DNA of 64,000 bases from Micrococcus sp. (GCA_029961105.1 JASBVO010000004.1:1-64000), one strand, 5' to 3'; shown: positions 16,021 through 24,807, numbered from the stretch's first letter. The notes: generated by a model from the sequence alone, not told the origin. Numbers and translations: made by a program.

Positions 16021-16770
16021 GTGCCCCTTCTCGACGCCGTGCTCGCCTTCGCCGTGGTGGCCGGCCTGTTGACCCTGGTGCCCGGCCTGGACACCGCCCT
16101 GGTGCTGCGGTCCTCGCTGACGAGGACACGCGCCTACGCCTGGGCCACGGCCCTTGGGGTGGCCACCGGGGCCATGGTGTGGGGCATCGCCGCAGCCGTC
16201 GGGATCTCCGCCCTGCTCGCGGCGTCCGGACTGGCCTACCGCGTGCTGACGATCGCCGGAGCGGCGTACATGCTCTGGCTCGGGGCATCCATGATCTGGT
16301 CCTCGTTCCGCGGCACCAAGGCCCCGGTGGACGCCGCCGTGACGGGTGCCGTCGAGGGTCCCGGTGGCTGGAGCGGTGAGCCTGCGGCCGCGCCCGCCGG
16401 CTCGCCCTGGCGCGGCTGGCTGACCGGTGCCGGCACCAACCTGCTCAACCCCAAGGTGGGCGTGTTCTACATCGCCACCATCCCGCAATTCCTCCCCGAG
16501 GGCATCTCGCCCCTGCTGATGGGGGCGGCCCTGGCCGGCGTGCACGCCGTGCTGACCATGACGTGGTTCGCGGTGCTCATCATCGGCGGCCGCTATGCGC
16601 GCCGGTGGCTGTCCAGTCCACGGTCCCTGTCCGTCATCGACCGGGTGACGGGCGTCGTGCTGATGGGCTTCGGCGGCGCCCTGCTGGCCGAGGCCCTCAC
16701 CGGTGCCGCGCCCGACGGCGTCGCAGCCGCGGTCGTCGACCCCACCTCCCGGTTGGCCCGGGCAGGCTAG
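16021..16770 (+). CDS. LysE/RhtB-family exporter
   Basis: The 249-residue membrane protein has about six hydrophobic segments. It has the LysE family wording LTLVPGLDTALVLRSSL near the start, YMLWLGASMIWSS, and GTNLLNPKVGVFYIA in the middle. It probably exports an amino acid or related metabolite. Start GTG at 16021 lacks a ribosome binding site but follows a TACGCT -10 box by six bases, so it is likely leaderless. Earlier in-frame codons would add a non-hydrophobic extension overlapping the divergent methyltransferase. Confidence 0.8.
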   Translation: MPLLDAVLAFAVVAGLLTLVPGLDTALVLRSSLTRTRAYAWATALGVATGAMVWGIAAAVGISALLAASGLAYRVLTIAGAAYMLWLGASMIWSSFRGTKAPVDAAVTGAVEGPGGWSGEPAAAPAGSPWRGWLTGAGTNLLNPKVGVFYIATIPQFLPEGISPLLMGAALAGVHAVLTMTWFAVLIIGGRYARRWLSSPRSLSVIDRVTGVVLMGFGGALLAEALTGAAPDGVAAAVVDPTSRLARAG

Positions 16771-16893
16771 AGGCGTTGCCGGAGGCGCGGGGGAAGGAAG
16801 GCGCGGCCCCCTGACGGCGGTCCGCCCCTGTGCAGGGAGCCGCCGAGAGGAGTACCTTTCGGTGGGACATCGCGCCTACGGGCTGACCGCCCC

Positions 16894-16915
16894 TCCGCAG
16901 GGACCGTCCTGCGGA
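16894..16915 (+). terminator. Short hairpin after the exporter
   Basis: TCCGCAGG and CCTGCGGA pair perfectly around a six-base loop, 124 bases after the exporter stop. It may end that transcript, but it has no U tract and could be a chance structure in GC-rich sequence. Confidence 0.35.
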
Positions 16916-17027
16916 CGGTTGCGATAACCCTCCCGAAGGCTCCGGCACCACGCCTCCCGGAACCTTGGACGTCCGAAGGGCAGGGGATCCAGAGGCAAGG
17001 CCGGCGACCTGGGCAGGAGGCCCATCG

Positions 17028-18224
17028 GTGAAACGGTCCCGCGCGGTGCTGGCATCGCTGCTGCCACTGATGTTGCTGACGTCCTGCTCGTCCCCGGAGG
17101 CGGCGCACTGTGTGCTCGAGCCGGACCAGATGCCCGAGAGCTGGCGCCCCGCCGGCACGCTGCAGCAGCGGCTGGCGTCCGAGCCCTGGTCCCGGAGCGA
17201 GTCCGCGGAGGCGGCCTTCTCCGTCCGGAAGGGCATCGAGGAGATGGTCACGCTCTACGAGCGGCATCCGAAGGCGGTCGGAGACCTCTGGGAGGACTCC
17301 GTGGCCTCCCTGATCGAGGTGACGTACGCCGGCGCCAACTCCGCCGAGGTCGACGAGCTGGCCCGCGACGGCGCTCGGGAGAACCTCACCACGCTCGTCC
17401 AGCCCTTCCGGGACCGGGACGCGGCATCGGTCCAGTGCTCCGACTACGGGTCGATCCTGCCGCTGGCCATCCACGCGCACAACCAGTACCAGGCGAATGA
17501 CGCCCGCATAGGACACATGGTCGGTCTCGCCAATGCCGCCCTCGCCCAGTGCGACTCGCTGGCCGCCGCCATGGAGCTCGACTACGAACCGATGATCGCC
17601 TCCGGCAAGGCCTCCCTGGGGGATGCCTTCGACCTGATGATCTGGAGCCTGCTCCTGATCGAGGCCCAGGTCGTGCCCGGCCTGGACGTGCCGGTCGAGG
17701 CCCGTGACCTCCCGGCCGACGCCTGGCGATTCTTCCGGGAGTATCCGCTTCCCGGGGCCGCGGAGTTCCCGGAAGGCGCTACCGACGACGAGTTCATCGA
17801 GACGGCCTACCTTGCCACGCACATCGCCTACATCCCCACGGGCAACCACCGGTTCCCCATCTACCCGCAGGACGCGCCCAACGTGTACGACTTCCACCGC
17901 GAGAACTTCTACCCCGTGTTGCAGATGGGCGAGCTCGACCTGGTGGCCGAGTTCGTGGACTCCCTGCGCCAGTACGGCTGCACGGCGGAGAACGACCGGC
18001 AGGTGCGCGACGGGACCCGCTATTTGCTCAACGTCTTCCATGCCGGCGGCGACCGGTGGATGGCCTACCGCGAGCCGGGGCAGACCGAGGAGGACGTCAG
18101 CGACTACGACCTGGTCCACAAGGCCTGGACCGCGGTGCTCGGGATGCGGGAGCGCGAGATCGAGGAACCCGAGCCCGGCACTTACGGCGGGGTGGTCCGC
18201 GGCTGGCTGCCCGCCCCGGAGTGA
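17028..18224 (+). CDS. Lipoprotein of unknown function
   Basis: The 398-residue protein begins with a lipoprotein signal, KRSRAVLASLLPLMLLTSC, with the lipidated Cys at position 20, so it should sit on the outer face of the membrane. The body is soluble, acidic and mostly helical, with conserved-looking phrases such as HIAYIPTGNHRFPIYP and YGCTAENDRQVRDGTRYLL. These resemble a folded enzyme or helical-repeat domain, but I do not recognise it. GTG at 17028 has GCAGGAGG seven bases upstream. It ends 11 bases before the convergent DUF899 gene. Confidence 0.7.
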   Translation: MKRSRAVLASLLPLMLLTSCSSPEAAHCVLEPDQMPESWRPAGTLQQRLASEPWSRSESAEAAFSVRKGIEEMVTLYERHPKAVGDLWEDSVASLIEVTYAGANSAEVDELARDGARENLTTLVQPFRDRDAASVQCSDYGSILPLAIHAHNQYQANDARIGHMVGLANAALAQCDSLAAAMELDYEPMIASGKASLGDAFDLMIWSLLLIEAQVVPGLDVPVEARDLPADAWRFFREYPLPGAAEFPEGATDDEFIETAYLATHIAYIPTGNHRFPIYPQDAPNVYDFHRENFYPVLQMGELDLVAEFVDSLRQYGCTAENDRQVRDGTRYLLNVFHAGGDRWMAYREPGQTEEDVSDYDLVHKAWTAVLGMREREIEEPEPGTYGGVVRGWLPAPE

Positions 18225-18235
18225 GACCGCGCCCC

Positions 18236-18949
18236 TTACCGCTGCCCGTACCAGCGCGCGATGTCCGGGGCGTCCGGCCAGCCGGCATAGGTCTCGCCCT
18301 GCGGCCACCCCGGAGGCACGTCCTGCCACTGCTCCTGCCGCCCGTACGGCAGCAGGTCCACCAGGGGGAAGACGTGCGAGACCTGCTCCACCCCGCGGCC
18401 GCTCGTCGTCCAGGTGCGGTAGACGTCCTCGCCGTCACGGAGGAACACGTTGAGCGCGAACCCGCCGCCGGGAGGAGCGCCGACGTCGGCCCCGAAGTCA
18501 CTGTGTGCCGTCGAGTACCAGGTCATCTGGTTCCCGACCCGCCGACGGTAGGCGAGCGCCTCCTCGATCGGGCCCTGGGTGACGACCACGAACCGCGCGT
18601 CGTAGTTGTCGAGGAAGTCCAGCCGGGTGAACTGGGAGGTGAAGTAGGTGCAGCCGCCGCACTGGAACTGCGCCCCGGGCTCCCACATGTGGTGGTAGAC
18701 GATGAGCTGGTGCTTGCCCTCGAAGACGTCAGCCAGGCGGATCGGGCCGAAGGCGCCCTCGAGGGTGTACTCCGGCATCTTCACCGCAGGCATCCGGCGG
18801 CGCTGGGCGGCGATCGCGTCGAGCTCGCGCGTGGCCGCCTTCTCCCGCCGGCGCAGGTCCTCGAGTTCGGCCTGCCACGCCGGCTCGTCCACAACCCGCG
18901 GCAGGGCGGGTGCCCGGTCCTGGCGCCGGACCGATTCCGTGACGGACAT
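18236..18949 (-). CDS. DUF899 thioredoxin-fold protein
   Basis: The 237-residue protein has the DUF899 pattern. A charged helical N-terminus (WQAELEDLRRREKAATRELDAI) is followed by LADVFEGKHQLIVYHHMW, a CGGC motif in FQCGGCTYFTSQ, FVVVTQGP and a C-terminal DIARWYGQR. The family is thioredoxin-like and its role is not established. The ATG at 18949 has GGAGGGA seven bases upstream, which selects it over the longer frame. Confidence 0.85.
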   Translation of the reverse strand: MSVTESVRRQDRAPALPRVVDEPAWQAELEDLRRREKAATRELDAIAAQRRRMPAVKMPEYTLEGAFGPIRLADVFEGKHQLIVYHHMWEPGAQFQCGGCTYFTSQFTRLDFLDNYDARFVVVTQGPIEEALAYRRRVGNQMTWYSTAHSDFGADVGAPPGGGFALNVFLRDGEDVYRTWTTSGRGVEQVSHVFPLVDLLPYGRQEQWQDVPPGWPQGETYAGWPDAPDIARWYGQR

Positions 18950-19180
18950 GGCGTCCCTCCTGGGTTCAGGCCGGGGCCACCGCGGTCCCGGTGATGGGAC
19001 CACGCTAGGACGGACGCGGCCCCTGCGGCATCTCCGTTCCTGCGGGATGTGGACGGCGGCACGCCGCGGGAGCCGTGACGCTCTGCGTACGGAGGGTCTG
19101 GCGCCGCGCCCACATTAGTCCTATCATCGAACTATTCCGGCGTCAGCCGCACGCGAGTGCACCCCTGGAAGGACAGGACC

Positions 19181-19834
19181 ATGGACGATTCCGAGGTCTG
19201 GGATGTCGTGGACGAGCGGCGGCAGGCCGTCGTCGACCTCCTCGGTGAACTGGGGCCCGGCGACTGGGACCGCCCGTCCCTGTGCGATGCGTGGACGGTC
19301 CGCGAGGTCGCCGCGCACCTGACCCTCGTCGCCCTCCCCCGCCCTAGGCTCATCAGCCTGTTCCTCCGGTATCCCGGCAGCATGAACCGCACCATCCGGG
19401 ACGCGTCGAAGGCCCAGGCCCGCCGAATGGGCAACGAGGAGATCAGGGAGACGATCCGCTCGATGATCGGCCTGCACCGCCACTTCCCGGGGCTGACCTG
19501 CCGCGAGGCCCTCGTGGACGTGCTCGGGCACACCCTGGACATCGCCATCCCCCTGCACCGCGAGGTCCGGCTCCCGACGGCGGCGCTCGCCGAGGCCGCT
19601 GACCACGTCGTCTCGTACGGGGGCACGGGCAATGCCCGCGTGTTCCGGTCCCTGCCCATCCTCCGGTCCAGGCTCATCGCCACCGACCACGACTGGTCCA
19701 CCGGGGCCGGCCCCGAGATCACCGGCACGATGACCGACCTGTACCTGGCCCTCATCGGGCGCACCGTGCACCTGGACCGACTGGGCGGCGAGGGTGCCGA
19801 GGCCCTGCGGGACGCGGTCGCCCAGCCCGCGTGA
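19181..19834 (+). CDS. Maleylpyruvate isomerase family mycothiol-dependent protein
   Basis: The 217-residue protein has the DinB/MDMPI N-terminal plan with LGPGDWDRPSLCDAWTVREVAAHL, and the metal-ligand region LVDVLGHTLDIAIPL. It ends with MTDLYLALIGRTVHLDRL. Members of the TIGR03083 group bind a metal and may use mycothiol as thiol cofactor. The reaction is unknown. ATG at 19181 follows GGAAGGACAGG. A TATCAT that may be its -10 lies at about 19124. It ends 12 bases before the convergent DinB-family gene. Confidence 0.8.
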   Translation: MDDSEVWDVVDERRQAVVDLLGELGPGDWDRPSLCDAWTVREVAAHLTLVALPRPRLISLFLRYPGSMNRTIRDASKAQARRMGNEEIRETIRSMIGLHRHFPGLTCREALVDVLGHTLDIAIPLHREVRLPTAALAEAADHVVSYGGTGNARVFRSLPILRSRLIATDHDWSTGAGPEITGTMTDLYLALIGRTVHLDRLGGEGAEALRDAVAQPA

Positions 19835-19846
19835 GGCGCCCGCCCC

Positions 19847-20377
19847 TCAGCCGCGCACGTCGTGCAGGTGGTGCTCCATCTCGTGGCCGATGTACTGGCT
19901 CAGCGAGGCGATGGTGAACGCCACCCCGTCGGAGCGGTGGCCTGCCCGGCCCAGGTCCTCCGCCGGGACCGACTCCAGGACGGTGACCGTGCGCCGCGTG
20001 GACCGCTCGAGGTCCTCCCACGTGGTGCCCGGGTCCGCGGCCCAGTAGGCCAACTCCACCGCCTTGGCGTCCCCGTCCCAGTCCGCGAACTCCGGGTCCT
20101 CCTGGTCGCGCATCGCCTTCACGCGTTCGCCCAGCAGCCGGACCATGTCCCGCACGTGGCAGGCGTACTCCAGCGCAGACCACACCCGATCCGAGGGACG
20201 CTGCGCGACGTCGGGGCGTTCCAGGACCGCGCGCCATCGTCCGGTGCCGTCACTGAGCCGCCGGGCCGTCTCGGCCGGCGCGAAGGGCCGGAAGCCGCAC
20301 TCGTCGCAACCGTCGGTGATGACGAAGGTCCAGTCACGGTCGTCGCCGGGCACAGGGGCAGGGGCGTGGGAGTTCAT
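19847..20377 (-). CDS. DinB-fold protein
   Basis: The 176-residue protein has a DinB-like four-helix layout. It has a CDECGF motif near residue 19, SALEYACHVRDM with a metal-ligand histidine, and a C-terminal SLSQYIGHEMEHHLHDVRG with further histidines. It probably binds a divalent metal; no reaction can be named. No clear ribosome binding site precedes the ATG, but CAGGAT lies six bases upstream, so a leaderless message is possible. It is divergent from the YbaK gene with only 68 bases between starts. Confidence 0.75.
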   Translation of the reverse strand: MNSHAPAPVPGDDRDWTFVITDGCDECGFRPFAPAETARRLSDGTGRWRAVLERPDVAQRPSDRVWSALEYACHVRDMVRLLGERVKAMRDQEDPEFADWDGDAKAVELAYWAADPGTTWEDLERSTRRTVTVLESVPAEDLGRAGHRSDGVAFTIASLSQYIGHEMEHHLHDVRG

Positions 20378-20433
20378 GCCCCCATCCTGCCCCCGCGGCC
20401 TGCACCCGTCGAGGTGACGGGGACAGCGATGGG

Positions 20434-20439
20434 TACGCT
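20434..20439 (+). promoter_or_regulatory. -10 box for leaderless ybaK-like gene
   Basis: TACGCT is followed by six bases and then the GTG start at 20446. It is identical in sequence and spacing to the element before the exporter gene at 16021. There is no Shine-Dalgarno sequence. Confidence 0.5.
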
Positions 20440-20445
20440 CATAGC

Positions 20446-20937
20446 GTGACCACCCCAGCCGCTGCCCAGCCTGCCGGACTCCCCGCCATCGAGGCCTCCG
20501 GGATCGAGTTCACCCTGACCGAGCACGGTCCGGTCTCCTCCCTCGCCGAGGCGGCCGCGGCCCGCGGCGTGGAGCCGGGCCGCCTGGTCAAGACGCTGGT
20601 GGTGCGCCGTGGAGAGGGCGACTACGTGTTCGTGCTGGTCCCCGGCGGGCGCGCCATCGCCTGGCCCAGGCTGCGCGCCCTCCTCGGGGTCAACCGGCTG
20701 TCGATGCCCTCGGCCGAGGAGGCCCGGGAGGCCACCGGCTATCCCCGGGGCAGCATCACGCCCTTCGGCGCGACGACGGCCTGGCCGGTGATCGCCGACC
20801 TCACCCTGCGTGGGCAGACGGTCTCCATCGGCGCGGGCGCGCCGGGCGCGGCCGTCACCGTGGACGCCGACGCGCTGATCGCGGCCCTGCGGGCCGACGT
20901 CGCGGACGTCACCGAACCGGAGCCGGCGCGGGGCTGA
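20446..20937 (+). CDS. YbaK/EbsC-family aminoacyl-tRNA deacylase
   Basis: The 163-residue protein matches the YbaK/ProX editing domain. It has SLAEAAAARGVEPGRLVKTLVVR with the conserved lysine, FVLVPGGRAIAWPRLRALLG, the YPRGSITPFG signature and SIGAGAPGAAVTVD. These enzymes hydrolyse mischarged tRNA such as Cys-tRNA(Pro). Start GTG at 20446 appears leaderless. The gene stands alone and is divergent from a DinB-fold gene. Confidence 0.9.
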   Translation: MTTPAAAQPAGLPAIEASGIEFTLTEHGPVSSLAEAAAARGVEPGRLVKTLVVRRGEGDYVFVLVPGGRAIAWPRLRALLGVNRLSMPSAEEAREATGYPRGSITPFGATTAWPVIADLTLRGQTVSIGAGAPGAAVTVDADALIAALRADVADVTEPEPARG

Positions 20938-21101
20938 GCGTGCCGGCCGGCAGGGGACCGCACGTCCCGGTTCCGGCCACCGCAGGACGGGACCACGGCG
21001 CCGGATGCCGGGCACCTCCCAGCCGGTGTTCATCCCGATGACACCCGGTGGTCGCCTTCCGGAGCGGGCGTCCGAGAGTATTGACAGTATTGGATTGGGG
21101 A

Positions 21102-22250
21102 ATGACGGACGAGATGAAGGGTGTTCAACGCGTGACCAAGGAAATCGACCTCGGCTGGTTCATCCCCACGATGGGGGACACCTCCCGGTTGGGGGATCCC
21201 GCCGCCTCCACGCCGCCGAGCCTCGAGCTGTTCACGCACATCGCTCGCACCGCCGAGGATGCCGGCTTCACCTACCTGCTGGTCCCCGTGATGCCGGAGT
21301 GCCACGAGGCCTACATCTCCTGCGCCATGGTCTCCGCGCAGACCGAGAGGATCGACATGCTGGTGGCGGCCCGCGCCGGGTTCATCGCCCCCACCGTGAT
21401 GGCCAAGATGCTCTCGACCTTCGACCAGCTCTCCGGCGGCCGGCTGCGAGTCAACCTCATCACCGGCGGCGACTCGGCCGAGATGGCCGCGGACGGGATG
21501 TTCTACGGCCACGACGAACGCTACGACGTGCTCACCGAGACCGTCGAGATCCTCAAGGACGCCTGGACGAGGGACGAGCCCTTCGACGTCGACGGGAAGT
21601 ACTTCACCGCCCGCGGCGTCGACGTCCAGCCCAAGCCCGTCCAGAGACCCCATCCGCCGTTCTACCTGGGCGGCATGTCCCCGGCGGCCCGCGAGCTGTG
21701 TGCCGCCCACGCGGACGTGCACCTGTTCTGGGGCGACACCCCCGCGAACATCGCCGGCCACGTGCGGGACATGACCACCCGCGCCGCGGCGAAGGGCCGG
21801 ACCCTGGACTTCGGCATGCGCCTGCAGGTGATCGTCCGCGAGACCGAGGAGCAGGCCTGGGCGGCCGCGGAGGAACTCATCTCCCACGCCTCGGCCGAGC
21901 ACAAGGAGTCCGTGAAGGGCCGCTGGAGCGAGTCCCGGGCCAACGACCGCATGAAGGAGCTGGCCCAGGCCGAGGGGCACATGGTGGACGAGCACCTGTG
22001 GAGCGGGATCGCGACCGTCCGGCACGGCGCGGGCATCGCGATCGTCGGGGACCCGGAGCAGGTCGCCGGCAAGATCGCCGAGTTCGTGGACGCCGGCTGC
22101 TCCAGCTTCTGCCTGTCCGGCTACCCGCACGCCGAGGAGGCCGAGCGGTTCGGCCGCCTGGTCATGCCGCTGCTGCGCGAGCGCTTCGCCGTGAAGCTGC
22201 CCGGCGGAGGCACGACGCCGGCCCCCGCCCTGGCCGGTTCGCTCGCCTGA
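21102..22250 (+). CDS. ssuD: FMNH2-dependent alkanesulfonate monooxygenase
   Basis: The 382-residue protein follows SsuD along its length. It has GWFIPTMGDTSRLG at the start, LLVAARAGFIAPTVMAKM, NLITGGDSAEMAADG, LQVIVRETEEQAW, GAGIAIVGDPEQVA and SGYPHAEEAERFG. It should cleave the C-S bond of alkanesulfonates using reduced flavin supplied by a separate reductase. No ssuE, ssuA, ssuB or ssuC gene is adjacent. ATG at 21102 is preceded by GGGGA and also by TTGGAT at six bases, so the mode of initiation is uncertain; a downstream GTG (VTKEIDL) is the alternative. Confidence 0.85.
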   Translation: MTDEMKGVQRVTKEIDLGWFIPTMGDTSRLGDPAASTPPSLELFTHIARTAEDAGFTYLLVPVMPECHEAYISCAMVSAQTERIDMLVAARAGFIAPTVMAKMLSTFDQLSGGRLRVNLITGGDSAEMAADGMFYGHDERYDVLTETVEILKDAWTRDEPFDVDGKYFTARGVDVQPKPVQRPHPPFYLGGMSPAARELCAAHADVHLFWGDTPANIAGHVRDMTTRAAAKGRTLDFGMRLQVIVRETEEQAWAAAEELISHASAEHKESVKGRWSESRANDRMKELAQAEGHMVDEHLWSGIATVRHGAGIAIVGDPEQVAGKIAEFVDAGCSSFCLSGYPHAEEAERFGRLVMPLLRERFAVKLPGGGTTPAPALAGSLA

Positions 22251-22605
22251 GCGGGGTACCGTTCGGCGTCGGCCCTCGGAGGGCCTCCGGTGGCCGCCCC
22301 TGCGGGTCCATGGCGTGGCCGGCACCATGGGCCCCGGTTCGGGAGCCGTGGGGTCACCCAACGGCCCGCCGTGAGCAATTTCACCCTGCCCCATGGTGCT
22401 GAAGGCGCACCCCCGCCATCACGGGGCACAGCGGTGGCCGGGAACGGCCGGCCACGGCCGGATCGGCTGGTCCGCGCCCCTTCCCAATTTGACGAACGGC
22501 CCCACACACGACACGGTTACTTGAAGCATCAAGCGTCGCGGGAGAGCCGAGCTCGAGAGCCGGCCCCCGCAGACATCCCCTGACGAACGACTGAAGGAGC
22601 CGTCC
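22251..22605. other. 355-base region upstream of the DoxX gene
   Basis: No gene was supported. The region holds a TTGACG at 22489-22494 that may be a -35, and a perfect dyad CTTGA-AGCA-TCAAG at 22520-22533 of the type bound by MarR or HxlR regulators. The DoxX ribosome binding site follows. Confidence 0.4.
22520..22533. promoter_or_regulatory. Dyad operator candidate before doxX
   Basis: CTTGA and TCAAG flank AGCA as a perfect inverted repeat, 72 bases before the DoxX start. DoxX genes are often controlled by MarR/HxlR-type repressors, but no such regulator is adjacent. Confidence 0.35.
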
Positions 22606-23046
22606 GTGACCACCACCGCCCAGATCCTCCCCACCCCCCGCCCCGTCCAGGACTCCCTGCTCCTGGTGGCCCGCGTGGTCCTCGGAGTCATCTTCATCGC
22701 CCATGGCGCCCAGAAGTTCTTCGAGTGGACCCTCGCCGGCACCGGCCAGGCCTTCTCCGAGATGGGCGTCCCACTGCCGCAGGTCGCCGCGACGTTCGCT
22801 GCCGTCGTCGAGCTCGGCGCCGGCATCCTGCTCGTGCTGGGCCTGCTGACCCCGCTGGCCGCCATCCTCACCCTCATCGTCACCGTGGGCGCCTGGCTGC
22901 TGGTGCACCTGCCCAACGGCGTCTTCGTGGCCAACAACGGCTGGGAGCTGGTGGCGGCCCTGGCCCTGGGCTCCCTGGTGTTCGTGGCCGTGGGTCCGGG
23001 CCGCTTCAGCCTGGACCACCTGATCGCGCGCCGCCGGAACGCCTGA
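22606..23046 (+). CDS. DoxX-family membrane protein
   Basis: The 146-residue protein has four membrane segments and DoxX signatures. It has LLLVARVVLGVIFIAHGAQKFFEW, VVELGAGILLVLGLLTPLAA, and NNGWELVAALALGSLVF. DoxX proteins are linked to redox control and detoxification at the membrane. The GTG start has GAAGGAG seven bases upstream. It runs convergently with the NlpC/P60 gene, with two or three hairpins between them. Confidence 0.9.
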   Translation: MTTTAQILPTPRPVQDSLLLVARVVLGVIFIAHGAQKFFEWTLAGTGQAFSEMGVPLPQVAATFAAVVELGAGILLVLGLLTPLAAILTLIVTVGAWLLVHLPNGVFVANNGWELVAALALGSLVFVAVGPGRFSLDHLIARRRNA

Positions 23047-23080
23047 GCCGGGACGCCTGAGCCGGGACGCAAGCAGACCA

Positions 23081-23120
23081 CAGGAGGGGTGCGGCATCGG
23101 CTGGTGCCGCACCCCTCCTG
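23081..23120 (+). terminator. Terminator hairpin after doxX
   Basis: CAGGAGGGGTGCGGCA (23081-23096) pairs perfectly with TGCCGCACCCCTCCTG (23105-23120) around an eight-base loop and is followed by CATT. It should end the doxX transcript. A direct repeat GCCTGAGCCGGGAC lies just before it. Confidence 0.75.
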
Positions 23121-23151
23121 CATTCTCGCCGCGACCCCGGCCCCGGACGCA

Positions 23152-23191
23152 GCAAGGCCCGGCCTCCGCAGGACGGAGGGCCGGGCCTTGC
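23152..23191 (-). terminator. Terminator hairpin after the NlpC/P60 gene
   Basis: GCAAGGCCCGGCCTCCG pairs with CGGAGGGCCGGGCCTTGC with one bulged base and a five-base loop. It probably serves the minus-strand hydrolase gene. A further small dyad, GGATCCC-tca-GGGATCC, lies at 23204-23220, next to the stop codon. Confidence 0.7.
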
Positions 23192-23233
23192 ACTACCCCG
23201 TCAGGATCCCTCAGGGATCCCAGGGAAGGCTGC

Positions 23234-23935
23234 TCAGTACCGGACGGCGGTGCCCAGCATGTTGGTGGGGCTGTAGTGCAGGTCGGTGACGGACACGCCC
23301 ATCTTCGGGTTGCGTGCGTGCGCGATCTTGCCGTCGCCGATGTACACGGCCACGTGGTACACGCCGGAACCGGAGCCATTGTTGGACCAGAACACCAGGT
23401 CGCCCACGCGCACGTTGCTCAGGGAGACCTTCTGGCCGCCGGAGAACTGGGCGGAGGACCCGCGCGGGATGCTCTTGCCGGCCTGGGCGAAGGCCTTCTG
23501 GGTGAAGCCGGAGCAGTCGAAGCCGTAGGGGCCGTTGCCGCCCCAGCTGTAGTAGACGCTCGGGTTGGCGGCCTTGGCGGCGGCCCACTGGGCCACGTCG
23601 CCCCGCCAGCCGCTGGCGGCGGTGGTGGAGTAGGACGCCAGCTGGTAGGTCGGCTCCGAGGAGACGGGGGAGGTCGCGGCGGAGCCGGAGGAGGCCCCCG
23701 TGGAGGAGGTGCCGGTGGAGGACGCGTTGTTCGCGCTCCAGCTGTAGCCCTGCTGTGCCGAGTAGTCGGTGGTGACGGCACCGCCGTCCGCGGCGGAGGC
23801 CGGGGCAACGCCGGCGAGGGTGGCACCGGCGACGGTGGCGAGGCCGGCCACGCTCACGGTGAGGGAGTGACGGCGGCGGGTGCGGCGGGCCTGCTTCTCG
23901 GCCAGGAGACGGGCACGGCGGGAGGAGTAAGTCAT
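23234..23935 (-). CDS. Secreted NlpC/P60 (C40) peptidoglycan hydrolase
   Basis: The 233-residue protein has an Arg-rich n-region, a hydrophobic core and APASA near residue 48, a clear export signal. A Ser/Thr/Gly linker leads to an NlpC/P60 domain with catalytic Cys141 in GFDCSGF, His194 in VYHVAVYIG and His206. It should cut the peptide stems of peptidoglycan during growth or separation. There is no LysM or SH3 domain. The upstream region has two GAACGTTAT direct repeats that may be regulatory. Confidence 0.9.
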   Translation of the reverse strand: MTYSSRRARLLAEKQARRTRRRHSLTVSVAGLATVAGATLAGVAPASAADGGAVTTDYSAQQGYSWSANNASSTGTSSTGASSGSAATSPVSSEPTYQLASYSTTAASGWRGDVAQWAAAKAANPSVYYSWGGNGPYGFDCSGFTQKAFAQAGKSIPRGSSAQFSGGQKVSLSNVRVGDLVFWSNNGSGSGVYHVAVYIGDGKIAHARNPKMGVSVTDLHYSPTNMLGTAVRY

Positions 23936-24160
23936 GGGGAGGCTCTCAATACGTCGCGTGTTATTTGAACGTTATATACCGTACACGAACGTTATTGAAT
24001 CGCAACTTCGCCTGAGGCTGGGGAACTGCTGGATGCTCCCTGAAAGGCCGAAAATGGCGCAAAGACGCTTAGGCTCGCGGCGAGCGCCCGACCATAGATG
24101 TTACCAGTTCGTGATTAAACTCGTCGCGTACAGGGCGACATGCCGTCCTGACCGGGGGTT
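23936..24160 (-). promoter_or_regulatory. AT-rich leader/promoter region of the NlpC/P60 gene
   Basis: This 225-base stretch is markedly richer in A and T than its surroundings. It carries direct copies of GAACGTTAT at about 23968 and 23989, with TATATA between them, so a strong or regulated minus-strand promoter is likely. I compared it with the ydaO (c-di-AMP) riboswitch pattern often found before such genes and did not find a convincing match. Confidence 0.4.
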
Positions 24161-24718
24161 TCAGGAGACCGGCGGGGTGACGTCGTAGACCAACCGGGCC
24201 CACTCGCCGATCTTCTCGGCCGAACGCAGCCGCAATCGATCCCAGCGCGCGTCACCATCGAAGAGCGGCTTGCCCGAGGCCAGGGTGACCGGGGCGACGG
24301 TCAGGCGGATCTGGTCCAGCGCCCCCGCCCGGAGGAACTGCGCGGCCAGGCCACCGCCGCCCATCATCCAGACGTCCCCGTCACCGGCGGCCGCGCGGAT
24401 CTCGGGAAGGTGTCGGCCGACGTCGCCGTCCAGGACCCGCACGTCCGCACCGTCCGGGACCGGCAGCTGACGGCTGGAGAAGACGAACAGCGGCTGCCGC
24501 CCGAGGTACTCGAGCCACTTCTCCGGATGGGCCATCAGGTCCTCGAACTCCAGCACCCACTCGTAGGTGGTAGAACCCATGACGATCGCCGCGGCCGCGT
24601 CCATGAACGGCTTGATGTCCGGCTGCTCCCCCGGGATGGCGAACAGCCAGTCCAGGGAGTCGTCCTCGGTGGCGAGGAAGCCGTTGAGGGTGCACGCGGT
24701 CTCGTAGATGACGGCCAT
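24161..24718 (-). CDS. Dihydrofolate reductase family protein (RibD C-terminal domain), copy 3
   Basis: The 185-residue protein has ACTLNGFLATEDDSLDWL, VMGSTTYEWVL, LFVFSSRQL and DVWMMGGGGLAAQFLRAGALD, the RibD-C reductase pattern. The catalytic function is unassigned. The ATG has no ribosome binding site but TAGCGT ends six bases upstream (24725-24730 on the plus strand), so the message is probably leaderless. It is more distant from the tandem pair at 12253-13437 than a recent duplicate would be. Confidence 0.85.
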   Translation of the reverse strand: MAVIYETACTLNGFLATEDDSLDWLFAIPGEQPDIKPFMDAAAAIVMGSTTYEWVLEFEDLMAHPEKWLEYLGRQPLFVFSSRQLPVPDGADVRVLDGDVGRHLPEIRAAAGDGDVWMMGGGGLAAQFLRAGALDQIRLTVAPVTLASGKPLFDGDARWDRLRLRSAEKIGEWARLVYDVTPPVS

Positions 24719-24807
24719 GGCGGAACGCTAGCAACAGGTGGGCCGGCATCGCTGCCCCCGGGACGGCGTCCGGCAATATCCCCGGTCCGGATCGCGTTGA
24801 CGCCGGT

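Noticed and set aside
23936-24160. A ydaO-type c-di-AMP riboswitch before the NlpC/P60 gene
   Set aside because: The region is AT-rich and has direct repeats, but the conserved ydaO segments were not found on the minus strand.
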